This document shows, one piece after another, positions 15,352 to 25,361 of a stretch of DNA of 64,000 nt. How positions within the stretch are numbered: the stretch's first letter is position 1; the number at the start of each line of letters is the position of its first letter. Source of the DNA: Cylindrospermum stagnale PCC 7417. Its GTDB lineage: Bacteria; Cyanobacteriota; Cyanobacteriia; Cyanobacteriales; Nostocaceae. The translations under genes were made by a program, and so were the position numbers. The notes beneath the pieces were generated by a model. The model was given only the letters and a program-made list of their open reading frames with translations. It was not told where the DNA came from and did no database searches. The stretch lies in contig NC_019757.1 in the NCBI RefSeq assembly GCF_000317535.1, positions 2,186,501 to 2,250,500 on the forward strand, written 5' to 3'.

Positions 15352-18300
15352 TTAATTGATTGTACAGAAAATAGTCTCTTCAATAATATTGATAATTTCA
15401 TCCTCTACTCCACGCAAAAAGAAATGATCTCCATTAAACATTTTCAGCTTAAAGTTAGCTTTAGTTTGTTCCTCCCAACTAGAAAGTTCTTTTATGCCAA
15501 CTGTATGATCTTCGAGACCGCCAAATGTATATATGGGAGATTCAAGGGGTTCTTCCTTTGTGTGAAAGTATGTGTCTAAAAGCTCAAAATCAGATCTAAA
15601 AGTAGGAAGAAACGTTTGCAAGAAAAACGGGTCTTGCAGCATATTTTCAGGTATTCCCCCGTAACCAGAAATTGCTTGAATAAACTGCGGTTCAGGAAGT
15701 TTATAAATTGGTAAGTTTACATCTGGTATGTGGGGAGCGCGATATCCGCCAACAAATAAGTAATCTGGATTTGGGTAATTTTGTCTACGAAGTTCACGAG
15801 CTAATTCAAAACTTAGTAGCGCTCCCATACTATGACCAAAAAATGCAAATGGAACGTCTAGATATGGCTTGAGAAGCGGTGCTAAAGTTTGAACTAGAGG
15901 CTTTATTTTAGTAAAGGCAGGTTCCTTAACTCGATTTCCTCTTCCTGGTAATTGTATTGGGCAAACTTCTATCTTTGAGGCAAATTTTTCTGGCCAGGAA
16001 TTAAAAATATAAGAGCTAGCTCCTGCATGAGGGAAGCAGAAAAGACGAAACAGAGGTTGGGAATTTCTCGGTGAGAGTTTGAACCACTTTTGGGTTTCAT
16101 CTACAACTTTTTCAACTAGATTGATGGAACTTTTTTGTTCATCAATCGTTGAATTGGCTTTTTGCAGATGTTCCTTGGGAAACTTCTGTTCAATCAGGTA
16201 AAGTATCTGGGTTAAGAACTGTTCAATATTTAGCTCTGCCAAATATTCTACAGGAACAGACACCTTTAAGTTACTATCAATAGTTTTTCTTAAATCAGCA
16301 GCCATTAAAGAGTCAAATCCTAGTTCAGAAAGGCGCTTTTGCCAGTTCAGAGCAGCAGGAGATATTCCTACCACCTTAGCTAATATTTGACCAATATAAG
16401 TCCTTAATAGTTGCTGGCGCGTTTCTGAATCTGCTGCCAGGATTTCATCACATTTACTACTGGGTTCTGATGCCGACGGGGAAACAATTTTTTCATCGGT
16501 TTTAGCAGATTCATTTTGATGAGCATTAGATTCTATTTTCAACTGTTGTTGATGTTGCTCAACTAATAGTTTCAGTAGCTTAGGTAATAACTTAATTTCG
16601 TCTTGCGAAAGTACTCCTAATTTTTCTAACTCGTTGCTGACAAGTTCTGCTTCCCCTTTACACAAGAGATGATAAATTGGACTGGATGTATTCTCTTGCT
16701 TTAGAGATTCTAATTTTTGTTGTCCATCTCCATGCTCAGCCGGTTCTACCCAATATCGCTGCCGTTGGAATGGATAAGTGGGTAATGTAACTTTGCAACG
16801 AGCATAGTCACGGTCAAATTCTGACCAATCTACCTCTATTCCCTGCACATACAATTGTCCCAGACTATTTAATATTTGTTGCCAATCTTTTACTCTTTGT
16901 CTGAGAGACGGTAGCCACACTCCCACATCTGACGGTAGACATTGACGACCCATGCCTAATAAGATTGGTTTCGGCCCAATTTCTAAAAATATGAAGTTTC
17001 CTTGTGCGTTCAAGGTTTCCATACTCTGGGCAAACTTGACTGGTTCTTTGACATGACGCACCCAGTATTTTGCACAAGCTATGCTTTCATCTACCCTCTT
17101 ACCCGTGACGTTAGAAATTAAGGGGATTTGAGGGGTTTTGTAGCTGACTTGTGTGGCTATGGTTTCATATTCTGCCAGCATCGGCTCCATCAAAGGAGAG
17201 TGGAAGGCGTGGAAAGCATTTAATTCTTTGGTTTTGATTCCTTTGTCCTCTAATAGCGCCTTGACTACGTCTACTTTGTCTTGTTGGTCAGAAATCACTA
17301 TACTCTCAGGGCCATTGTAAGCTGCGATCGCTACTTCCCATCTACAAGAGGAAATCGCTGCTGTTACGGTTGCTTCATCTGCCATCACGGACACCATTTT
17401 GCCATTAGCAGGTAATGCTTGCATAAGCTTTCCCCTATGGGCAATCAGCTTCAGTGCATCTTCTAAACTGAAAACTCCTGCCACACAAGCAGCCACATAT
17501 TCTCCTGCACTGTGACCCATGACCACATCGGGTTGAATCCCCCAAGATTTCCATAATTGAACTAGGGCATATTCAATGGCAAATAGGGCTGGTTGAGTAT
17601 AAGCAGTTTCATTTATTACTGAAGTATCCCCTGATGCTGGATATAAAATGTTGAGCAGGGGTTTGTCTAGATAAAGGCGCAAAATGCGATCGCATTCCTC
17701 TAAGGTTTTGCGGAATACAGGTTGGGTAAAGTACAGTTCCCTTCCCATGTCCACATACTGCGAACCCTGACCTGTGAATAAAAACGCGATTTTTGGACGC
17801 TCTTTGCTGGTAGCTTGACCTCTTAACAGTTTAGTTGTTTCCTCCCCAGTTGCAAACGCCTTTAACTGTTGAAGTAAGTTTTCTGTAGATTCAGCTACGA
17901 AGGCAAGGCGATAGTCAAAATGTGAGCGTCCCGTATTGGCACTGAAACAAACATCTGAGATCGCGGCTGTGGAATTAGTCTCTAAAAATTCCTGATAATC
18001 TTGTACTAGCTCTTGCAAACCTTTTTCACACTTAGCAGATAGAGTCAATAGATGGTGCGATCGCTGACTAAACTCATCACCTGGAAATCTTAAATTTTGA
18101 CTATTGACTTGTAAAGGTGCTTCTTCTATGACTAAATGAGCATTTGTGCCACTAAAACCAAAGGAACTCACTGTGGCTCGTCTGGGGTTGCGATCTGTTA
18201 CTTGCCAATCTTTAAATTCTGTATTGACATAGAAGGGACTATTCTCAAAGTCAATATGTGGGTTGGGTTGATTAAAATGTAACGAAGGAACTAATTTCTG

Positions 18301-21300
18301 GTTCTTGAGGCACAAAATTGTCTTAATTAAACCAGAAATTCCGGCAGAGGTTGCTGCATGACCAATATTAGTCTTTACCGAGCCGATCGCACAAAACTGT
18401 TTCTTAGTTGTCCATTTAGAAAAAGCCTCTGTTAAACCTTCAACCTCGATAGGATCTCCTAGTGGTGTGGCTGTCCCATGAGCTTCTACATAACTAATGG
18501 TTTCTGGATTAATGCCAAACTTCTGATAAACCCCTTCTTCTAAGCGTGTTTGAGACTGACCACTGGGAGCGCTAATTCCGTTAGTATTGCCATCATAATT
18601 AACGCCTGTACCCTTGATAACTGCATAAATATGGTCGTTATCACGAATGGCTTGCTCATAGCTTTTGAGGAGGACAACACCGCAACCTTCGCTCCAAACT
18701 GTCCCCGATGCTTCAGCATCAAAAGTCTTGCATCGACCAGCAGCCGATAACATTTGAAACTGGCTTGATAATACTTGGAAGTCTGCTGTTGCCATAATGG
18801 CAATTCCCCCTGCGATCGCTAGTTCGCTCTCTCCCCGTTGAATACTTTCACAAGCTTGATGAACAGCGACTAATGAAGATGAGCAAGCAGTATCAATAGC
18901 TACCACTGGACCTCTCAGGTCAAGGAAATAAGCTATTCTTGCTGGTATCATTGACAGCAGATTTCCTGTTAGAGCCAGTCGATGAGTATCTAATCCGGCA
19001 ATTGACAATAACTTGTTGTAATCACCGTTTGTTCCTGCTCCTACAAATACTCCACACTGTTTACCCTTGAGAGAATCAGTAGCATATCCAGCATCTTCAA
19101 TCGCGTGGTAAGCTTCTTCTAAAAATATTCTTTGCTGAGGCTCAATAAACTGAGCTTCTACTGGAGAAATTTGAAAGAATAAAGGATCAAATTTATCAAT
19201 TTCATCTAAGAAACCAGCACACTTTGAATAGGAAGTTCCTACATGTTCTGGGTCTGGATGATACCATTCTTTTTCTTGCCATCTTCCGGGGGGAGCTTCT
19301 GTTACGCTGTCAACTCCATTTTTTAAATTTTTCCAAAATTCTTGCCAATTTTTTGCTCCTGGATATCGACAGGAAATTCCAATTATAGCTATATCCGTAT
19401 TTTTAACAGGCTTGGAGAAAACAGTATTGATTTTAGTTTGTGATTCTACTACTTCTTCTAATAAGAATTTATCGGCATTTTCTAAAGATATTGCTCCTGC
19501 ACTCTGTAGAGATAATATTGACTCCGAGTCACCTTTAGTAATCAGTTTGTTGTGACCATTCTCGATTGGCTTTTTCTCAAGAGTTTCTCCTACTTCTTCA
19601 GTAAAGCCTAACAACAGTTTCTCTGCTTCCTCTAAAGAAACTGCACCCGATTGTAATTGATGCAGCACATCTTCCTGATTAATCAGTTTGTTGTGACCAT
19701 TCTCGATTGGCTTTTTCTCAAGAGTTTCTTCTACTTCTTCAGTAAAGCCTAACAACAGTTTCTCTGCTTCCTCCAAGGAAACTGCACCCGATTGTAATTG
19801 ATGCAGTACATCTTCCTGATTAATCAGTTTGTTGTGACCATTCTCGATTGGTTTTTTCTCAAGAGTTTCTTCTACTTCTTCAGTAAAGTCTAACAACAGT
19901 TTCTCTGCTTCCTCCAAGGAAACTGCACCCGATTGTAATTGATGCAGTACATCTTCCTGATTCATCAGTTTGTTGTGACCATTCTCGATTGGTTTTTTCT
20001 CAAGAGTTTCTTCTACTTCTTCAGTAAAGCCTAACAACAGTTTCTCTGCTTCCTCCAAGGAAACTGCACCCGATTGTAATTGATGCAGTACATCTTCCTG
20101 ATTCATCAGTTTGTTTTGATTAGATAGGCGATCGCCATTCGAGTCTTCCCCCCAATAGGAAGACTCTGGCATGGTTACTACTACCCTGCCGATATGCTTA
20201 CTGTGCTGTATGTAACGGAAAGATTCAACAACATCTTCAAGCGGAAATTCTTTGTAATGTAATGGCTTCAGGTAATCGCGCTCAAAAGGTTGTGCCAACT
20301 TGCCCCAGATCCGGGAAAACAATTGATTATCCTTAGCAAATTCATCCCCTAAATCAAAAGGAAAATACTTGACATCCGCACGCTTCTGAGCAACCTGCTC
20401 ATGACTCCAGATGTTCAGCTTACCAATTTCGACATATCGTCCACCCAAAGCCAAGATATCTATATTTTTCTGGATGTACTCTCCATGAGTCAGGCTATTA
20501 AAAATAACATCCACCCCGCGACCCTGAGTTATTTCCATAACCTGATCGGCAAACTCCGTAGTCCGAGAATTCATGATATGCTTGATCCCCTGTTTCTGGA
20601 GAAAAGCCATCTTACCTGCACTAGCGGTAGCAAATACTTCCGCTCCCATGAGTTGAGCTAACTGAACAGCTGCTTGTCCAGTCCCACCCGCAGCCGCATG
20701 AATTAAGACTCGTTCTCCTGGCTGAATTTTGGCTAAGTTATACAAACCGTGAGCTGCCGTAAAAAAGGGTATGGGAATAGTAGCTGCACTCACCATGCTC
20801 AGGTTAGAAGGTTTAGCCACTAGGTTATTTGGTGAGCAGACAATGAAGCTACTGAAGGCATCATGAATTCCGATTACCATCACCTCATCGCCGACTTGCC
20901 ACTGAGTCACCTCTTCCCCGACAGCCACGATAGTACCTACACCTTCAAAACCAAAGATGAGATTTTCAACACTATTAATGCCAAATTTTTGCTCATTGTA
21001 CTCTTTGAGCATACCAAGGGCGTTAATTACATCCCGAAAATTAACTGCCACAGCTTTGATTTGTACCTCAACTTCAGCACAGCCGAGAACCCTACGTTGC
21101 AAAGGTGCTAAAGTTAAATTATTTAATAAGCCATAACTGGATATCTTTAATTGGACCTGTTTAGGAGTAATTGAATTTTCAATAATTTCTTGTCTATTCT
21201 TCTGGCTCGACAGTAGAGGCACTTGATTTTGAACATCTGCTGATTCATTGACCAATTCTTGGCTCAAATTGTGTGGCTGACTACTAATATTGGTATCGCC

Positions 21301-22077
21301 ATAAATTGTCTCAATCCGATTGGCTACCTCTAGTTGATGGAAGGTAATATCGTGCATCTTTAGTTCTTTTTCTAGCACTTCTGGCAATTTCTTTTTGATT
21401 TCAGAAGTTAAATGTTCTTTTAAAGTTACTAAAGATAATCTCGGTTTTTCGGCTATTTTACAGCCTAACATTAGAGCATGGTTTAGCACCTCTTTTCTCG
21501 GTACAACAGGGAAAGGAATACCCTTCTTGAATAATTCTTCCCCTCGATAGTTTTGGGCTGTGTACATCATTTCCTGACCTAATATAGAGCCTAATTTTGT
21601 AGGTACAATGAACGTACTTCCCAACCCAGGGGTGAAACCATACTTCATAAAATTAGTTGTGTAAATACTTTCTTGACTCAACACAACTAAATCTGCATAT
21701 AACCCGAAAACAAAACCACCCCCAATACCATGACCTTGCATAGCTGCAATTACTGGTATTTCACAATCTAGTAATATTCTAAAAAAATCTAACTCATTAA
21801 ATTGCAGTTCTCCTTTATAAATTTTGATTAACTCTTCCTTGGTTCCTCCGGAACAAAAGTAATTTCCATAGCCCGTCAAAATTACTACTTTATAGCTCTT
21901 ATTTTGAGCAACTGCACCAAAACATTTGTATAACCCATCAATTATTTCTGAAGAGAATGTATTATGGTTTTCCTCATCTTTCATCGTGATTTTAACAACA
22001 CCATTACCCAACTCTACCAGTTGTACTACTTCGGAATTACACTTTGCTGAGTCCAGGTTAAAATTTAGGCTTGCCAT
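15352..22077 (-). CDS. cylH: PKS: ECH2-ER-(47-residue repeats)-KS-AT-ACP-TE (CylH-like)
   Basis: 2241 residues. Order: crotonase ECH2 (~1-260), MDR-type enoyl reductase (~305-640, NADPH loop GGTGQAAVQLAQ near 465), four 47-residue tandem repeats plus a decayed fifth (~658-890), KS (~893-1320, Cys in DTACSSSL near 1065, His in EAHGTATPLGD), AT (~1430-1740, GHSAGEY near 1522, HAFH motif near 1624 indicating malonyl-CoA), ACP (Ser in LGFDSLMAAD near 1921), thioesterase (~1970-2241, GHSMGA near 2082). ECH2 and ER finish beta-branching by decarboxylation and enoyl reduction, leaving a methyl branch, and the KS-AT-ACP module adds one malonyl unit. The N-terminal ECH2-ER fusion recalls CurF/JamJ of curacin and jamaicamide. 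The start overlaps the ECH1 gene by 13 bp. Confidence 0.93.
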   Translation of the reverse strand: MASLNFNLDSAKCNSEVVQLVELGNGVVKITMKDEENHNTFSSEIIDGLYKCFGAVAQNKSYKVVILTGYGNYFCSGGTKEELIKIYKGELQFNELDFFRILLDCEIPVIAAMQGHGIGGGFVFGLYADLVVLSQESIYTTNFMKYGFTPGLGSTFIVPTKLGSILGQEMMYTAQNYRGEELFKKGIPFPVVPRKEVLNHALMLGCKIAEKPRLSLVTLKEHLTSEIKKKLPEVLEKELKMHDITFHQLEVANRIETIYGDTNISSQPHNLSQELVNESADVQNQVPLLSSQKNRQEIIENSITPKQVQLKISSYGLLNNLTLAPLQRRVLGCAEVEVQIKAVAVNFRDVINALGMLKEYNEQKFGINSVENLIFGFEGVGTIVAVGEEVTQWQVGDEVMVIGIHDAFSSFIVCSPNNLVAKPSNLSMVSAATIPIPFFTAAHGLYNLAKIQPGERVLIHAAAGGTGQAAVQLAQLMGAEVFATASAGKMAFLQKQGIKHIMNSRTTEFADQVMEITQGRGVDVIFNSLTHGEYIQKNIDILALGGRYVEIGKLNIWSHEQVAQKRADVKYFPFDLGDEFAKDNQLFSRIWGKLAQPFERDYLKPLHYKEFPLEDVVESFRYIQHSKHIGRVVVTMPESSYWGEDSNGDRLSNQNKLMNQEDVLHQLQSGAVSLEEAEKLLLGFTEEVEETLEKKPIENGHNKLMNQEDVLHQLQSGAVSLEEAEKLLLDFTEEVEETLEKKPIENGHNKLINQEDVLHQLQSGAVSLEEAEKLLLGFTEEVEETLEKKPIENGHNKLINQEDVLHQLQSGAVSLEEAEKLLLGFTEEVGETLEKKPIENGHNKLITKGDSESILSLQSAGAISLENADKFLLEEVVESQTKINTVFSKPVKNTDIAIIGISCRYPGAKNWQEFWKNLKNGVDSVTEAPPGRWQEKEWYHPDPEHVGTSYSKCAGFLDEIDKFDPLFFQISPVEAQFIEPQQRIFLEEAYHAIEDAGYATDSLKGKQCGVFVGAGTNGDYNKLLSIAGLDTHRLALTGNLLSMIPARIAYFLDLRGPVVAIDTACSSSLVAVHQACESIQRGESELAIAGGIAIMATADFQVLSSQFQMLSAAGRCKTFDAEASGTVWSEGCGVVLLKSYEQAIRDNDHIYAVIKGTGVNYDGNTNGISAPSGQSQTRLEEGVYQKFGINPETISYVEAHGTATPLGDPIEVEGLTEAFSKWTTKKQFCAIGSVKTNIGHAATSAGISGLIKTILCLKNQKLVPSLHFNQPNPHIDFENSPFYVNTEFKDWQVTDRNPRRATVSSFGFSGTNAHLVIEEAPLQVNSQNLRFPGDEFSQRSHHLLTLSAKCEKGLQELVQDYQEFLETNSTAAISDVCFSANTGRSHFDYRLAFVAESTENLLQQLKAFATGEETTKLLRGQATSKERPKIAFLFTGQGSQYVDMGRELYFTQPVFRKTLEECDRILRLYLDKPLLNILYPASGDTSVINETAYTQPALFAIEYALVQLWKSWGIQPDVVMGHSAGEYVAACVAGVFSLEDALKLIAHRGKLMQALPANGKMVSVMADEATVTAAISSCRWEVAIAAYNGPESIVISDQQDKVDVVKALLEDKGIKTKELNAFHAFHSPLMEPMLAEYETIATQVSYKTPQIPLISNVTGKRVDESIACAKYWVRHVKEPVKFAQSMETLNAQGNFIFLEIGPKPILLGMGRQCLPSDVGVWLPSLRQRVKDWQQILNSLGQLYVQGIEVDWSEFDRDYARCKVTLPTYPFQRQRYWVEPAEHGDGQQKLESLKQENTSSPIYHLLCKGEAELVSNELEKLGVLSQDEIKLLPKLLKLLVEQHQQQLKIESNAHQNESAKTDEKIVSPSASEPSSKCDEILAADSETRQQLLRTYIGQILAKVVGISPAALNWQKRLSELGFDSLMAADLRKTIDSNLKVSVPVEYLAELNIEQFLTQILYLIEQKFPKEHLQKANSTIDEQKSSINLVEKVVDETQKWFKLSPRNSQPLFRLFCFPHAGASSYIFNSWPEKFASKIEVCPIQLPGRGNRVKEPAFTKIKPLVQTLAPLLKPYLDVPFAFFGHSMGALLSFELARELRRQNYPNPDYLFVGGYRAPHIPDVNLPIYKLPEPQFIQAISGYGGIPENMLQDPFFLQTFLPTFRSDFELLDTYFHTKEEPLESPIYTFGGLEDHTVGIKELSSWEEQTKANFKLKMFNGDHFFLRGVEDEIINIIEETIFCTIN
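19541..20110. repeat. 141-bp in-frame tandem repeat inside the PKS gene
   Basis: Four nearly identical 141-bp units begin at 19541, 19682, 19823 and 19964, and a fifth begins at 20105 but diverges quickly. Each codes 47 residues with a helical core QEDVLHQLQSGAVSLEEAEK. They lie between the ER and KS domains. Near identity implies recent duplication or gene conversion, and copy number may vary. Confidence 0.95.
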
Positions 22078-22841
22078 GGAAATATACCCTCATTTTTAAA
22101 GCGCTTAATTTTTTCTTGAACAGTAGGATCATCTAACAAACTGGAAATTTTATTAACAGCTAAATCTTGAGTTTCTGCTTGAATAATCCATAATTGATTA
22201 ATATAGTTTTTTAACTCCCTCACCCCAGATGAGGGTAAATATTTTAAACGTTTAACGTATTGACTAATTAACTTATTAGTATTGCTGCCATATTCATCAA
22301 TCAAGCCCAAGTTATAAGCCTCTGATGCTGAGATTTCTTGAGTTGTTAATGCTAAACGGTAAGCTTTTTGAAATCCTATTCGACGAATCAAAAATGGTAA
22401 GACACAAGCTGGTAATAAACCAAATAATAGTTCTGATAAAACAAATGTGACAGTTTCATCTGCAATAACTATATCGCTGGCTGCTACCAAACCCACTCCC
22501 CCTGCTTGTACCTTGCCACGCACAAGTGACACAATCACTTTGCTACATTGTGACATTTGTTTGAGGATGTTGTAGTAACCATGAGAACTCATTTTTTGAT
22601 CGACTTGTTTTCCGTCTGCTATTTCTTGAAAATCCATTCCCGTACAAAACACATCAGGTAGTCCCTCTAGGATCACCACTTTCACTGCTTCTTCTGCTTC
22701 GGCAGCTTGCAAGGCTGACAACAATTCTTGAATCAGTTGACTATTGATGCTATTGTTAGCTTCAGGTCGATATATCTGAATCCTTTGTACAGCACTTTGA
22801 TGATTGATCTTTAGGGTTTGATAGTCCATGTTTATACCCAT
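22065..22841 (-). CDS. cylG: Enoyl-CoA hydratase ECH1 of beta-branching cassette (CurE/CylG-like)
   Basis: 258 residues, crotonase fold with oxyanion-hole segments VFCTGMDFQEI and VRGKVQAGGVGLVAASDIVI. In beta-branching it dehydrates the HMG-type intermediate on the acceptor ACP. It overlaps the HMG-CoA-synthase-like gene by 10 bp and the following PKS gene by 13 bp, so the three are translated as a coupled set. An internal ATG at 22829 (MDYQTL) would remove the first overlap and is an alternative start. Confidence 0.9.
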   Translation of the reverse strand: MGINMDYQTLKINHQSAVQRIQIYRPEANNSINSQLIQELLSALQAAEAEEAVKVVILEGLPDVFCTGMDFQEIADGKQVDQKMSSHGYYNILKQMSQCSKVIVSLVRGKVQAGGVGLVAASDIVIADETVTFVLSELLFGLLPACVLPFLIRRIGFQKAYRLALTTQEISASEAYNLGLIDEYGSNTNKLISQYVKRLKYLPSSGVRELKNYINQLWIIQAETQDLAVNKISSLLDDPTVQEKIKRFKNEGIFPWQA

Positions 22842-24091
22842 TCATATTCTCGGTGAAATTCCTTGATTTTTTTGAGTACTAATCGACCCTTACCTTCAAT
22901 TTGTTTCCACACACCAGGAAAGATTTTGTAATCTAGGGTGACATTTCTGGTGCCAAAGGCAACTGCGCGACTGTAATGTAGTAACTGCTCATATTCTTCG
23001 ATGTTTAAGGAATAGCGCGTTGCTAACTGTGATGAAATCCTTTGTTGAGCTTGAATTTCCTTTCCTTCTGGAGTCACAACCCCACTATAAAATTCTGAGG
23101 AACAACCAGAGCCATAAGAAAATATACCTATTCTTCGAGGTTGGCTGAAATCCCCATTGTCAATCGTGCTAGCCAGGGCTAAAAACACTGTCGCCCCCAT
23201 AATGTTGCCTACCTGTTGGCAATAGACTAATCCCGGCATCACCCTTCTTTTAAAGTCTGCTTCAATCTCTTCAGGTTTAGCCTTTTTCAATTTACGCATC
23301 ATATTTCTGTGGGCCCCTTTGACCATGCCTCCAAAGGGGGTATGAAAGCTCAAGTAATCAAAAGATTTTTGGTAGTCCACGCCTTCTACTCGCTTTTGAT
23401 AATGCAGGTAGGCATTTTCGCAACAGTCTAAGTAAGAAAGCAATGATAAGTCTGCATCTCCCGCTTCTGAATCTGGCTTGGGTCGGCAGGTATCCATTAC
23501 TTCATAGCCATAGTAGCCGTTGCATCCCACATCAACTTGAAAAATGTAAGGAACATCACTTACCAAAATAGCGGCTGCCCCAGCACCACTACTCGGTTCC
23601 GCAAAAGACCAATCTTCACTAAGAGCTTCTCCTCCCTCTGCAAGGGTAAACCGAGATATATCAGTGGCTATAACTAAAGCTTTAGCTCCTGGAGATGTTT
23701 GGGACAAAATAAAGTTGATTGCCATCTGCAAGCCGGCTGTCCCTGAGTAGCAAGCTTGCTTGAGTTCAAACATCCGGCAGTTACGACTAAGCCCTAAGTA
23801 ATCTTGAATATAAGTACTCATAGATTTGCCAAAGTCAATGCCAGACTCACTACAGGTAATCACCATTTCTACCCGTTGCTTGTCAGAATCACTCAGGCGA
23901 TCGATGATTGGCTTGGCGGCATTAACAGCATAAGAAACTGGATCTTCATAGGGCAGAGAGACCGCTTTCTCTTTCATCATCAGATTGTCGAAGCGGCTCG
24001 TGTCCAAGTGACGTGCTTGTGCCAACATCCGCACATCTAATTGAGCTGCGCCTCCATATATATTTAAAGCTTCAATTCCTACTTGTTGCAC
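22832..24091 (-). CDS. cylF: HMG-CoA-synthase-like beta-branching enzyme (CurD/CylF-like)
   Basis: 419 residues. Catalytic Cys114 in KQACYSGTAGL and the conserved His in SFHTPFGGMVKGAHR mark the HMG-CoA synthase family. It adds an acetyl unit from a donor ACP to the beta-ketone of the chain on an acceptor ACP, giving the HMG-like branch later dehydrated by ECH1 and decarboxylated by ECH2. The gene is 4 bp from the decarboxylating KS and overlaps ECH1. The matching donor and acceptor ACPs are all at the end of the upstream PKS. Confidence 0.94.
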   Translation of the reverse strand: MQQVGIEALNIYGGAAQLDVRMLAQARHLDTSRFDNLMMKEKAVSLPYEDPVSYAVNAAKPIIDRLSDSDKQRVEMVITCSESGIDFGKSMSTYIQDYLGLSRNCRMFELKQACYSGTAGLQMAINFILSQTSPGAKALVIATDISRFTLAEGGEALSEDWSFAEPSSGAGAAAILVSDVPYIFQVDVGCNGYYGYEVMDTCRPKPDSEAGDADLSLLSYLDCCENAYLHYQKRVEGVDYQKSFDYLSFHTPFGGMVKGAHRNMMRKLKKAKPEEIEADFKRRVMPGLVYCQQVGNIMGATVFLALASTIDNGDFSQPRRIGIFSYGSGCSSEFYSGVVTPEGKEIQAQQRISSQLATRYSLNIEEYEQLLHYSRAVAFGTRNVTLDYKIFPGVWKQIEGKGRLVLKKIKEFHREYEWV

Positions 24092-24095
24092 AGAT

Positions 24096-25361
24096 TTACT
24101 CCTTTTTGATTAATAAAGCTGTATTGATTCCCCCAAAAGCAAAACTGTTACTGATGGCATATTGAATTTCAGCTTTAATAGACGTTTCTTTAACCCAATT
24201 TAGGGTGGTATCAATGGGATTAACTAGGTTATGGGTCGGATGACAAAAACCAAACTTCATTTGCAATAAAGTGGCAATGACCTCCACCACTCCTGCTGCT
24301 GTTAAACAGTGACCTGTCAGAGACTTTGTGGAATTGAGCAAACAGTGAGATAGTCCTACAGATTTCAACGCAGCTACTTCTGTCTTGTCACCTAAAGGAG
24401 AGCCTGTGCCGTGAGTATTCACATAATCAATCTGCTCTGGCTTCAGGTTTGCGATCGCTAGGGCAGCATTCATAGCTTGTTCTTCTCCTTTTTGAGATGG
24501 CTCAGGAGTCCGTTTTCCATCTAAACCTAATCCCCAGCCAATGAGTTCCCCATGAGACCTTACTCCTCTTTGTTGAGCATGGTCAGTTCTTTCGAGGACT
24601 AAAACCCCACAACCTTCTCCATAAATAAAGCCATCATGATCTCGATCAAACGGCCGACAAGCAAGATCAGGAGTATCGGCAAAACGCGCACTGCCCATAG
24701 CTCCTAAATTCGTGAATCCCTGGCATTCCCATTGGGAGATATCAAACAAAGACCCAACAGCAACGCTCACGTCAGTGATCCCCATTAAAATTTGCCGGGC
24801 AGCATGAATTATAGCAACTGCTCCACTAGCAGAAGCTGCACCTACGCTATAGCCTTCGCCTTGAATCTGAAAACACTGGGAGAGCAAACTCATTACATCG
24901 GTGTCCCAAAGGGTAACGCCATAAGTTGGTCGTATAAACTCAGGGTTCGATTGGTAACGCTGCCAGATTTGTTGTTTATCACGTTCTTGGAAATTTGAAC
25001 CGCCCACTACAATCCCAATACGTTCGGGGTTCACTTTGCCTGAAGACAGTTGTGCATCTTCCCAAGCCTCAGAAACAGCTACGCTTGCTATCTGGCTACT
25101 CCATGAAGCTGTGCGTAGCAATCCGCTATGTTCGGGGAGCAAAGATTTAGCAGTAATGTCTGGAAGTTCTGCACCAATAAATGACCTAGCTCCTTCACGT
25201 CCAGGTCGTTTGAGATAACCAAACTGAGTTTCGCCTGCGAACAGAGCATCTTGAAAAGCTGCTACCCCTTGACCAATAGGAGTAACAATCCCCATACCAG
25301 TTATCTCTATTCTGATTGGTGCGGAGCTATATCCCATGATGCGCTTCCAACTTAGTTGCAA
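24096..25361 (-). CDS. cylE: Decarboxylating ketosynthase homologue (CurC/CylE-like)
   Basis: 421 residues, KAS fold. The usual active-site Cys is replaced by Ser in VGAASASGAVAI, while the His motifs THGTGSPLGDK and LTGHCLTAAG remain. This Ser form is typical of KS enzymes of beta-branching cassettes, which decarboxylate malonyl on the donor ACP to give acetyl-ACP. The long frame overlaps the upstream PKS by 35 bp. An ATG at 25337 (MGYSSAPIRIEI) overlaps by only 11 bp and fits the family start better. It precedes the HMG-CoA-synthase-like gene by 4 bp. Confidence 0.92.
   Translation of the reverse strand: MQLSWKRIMGYSSAPIRIEITGMGIVTPIGQGVAAFQDALFAGETQFGYLKRPGREGARSFIGAELPDITAKSLLPEHSGLLRTASWSSQIASVAVSEAWEDAQLSSGKVNPERIGIVVGGSNFQERDKQQIWQRYQSNPEFIRPTYGVTLWDTDVMSLLSQCFQIQGEGYSVGAASASGAVAIIHAARQILMGITDVSVAVGSLFDISQWECQGFTNLGAMGSARFADTPDLACRPFDRDHDGFIYGEGCGVLVLERTDHAQQRGVRSHGELIGWGLGLDGKRTPEPSQKGEEQAMNAALAIANLKPEQIDYVNTHGTGSPLGDKTEVAALKSVGLSHCLLNSTKSLTGHCLTAAGVVEVIATLLQMKFGFCHPTHNLVNPIDTTLNWVKETSIKAEIQYAISNSFAFGGINTALLIKKE

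Noticed and set aside
19541-20110. Tandem ACP domains in the large PKS
   Set aside because: The 47-residue units are too short and lack the GxDS phosphopantetheine motif.
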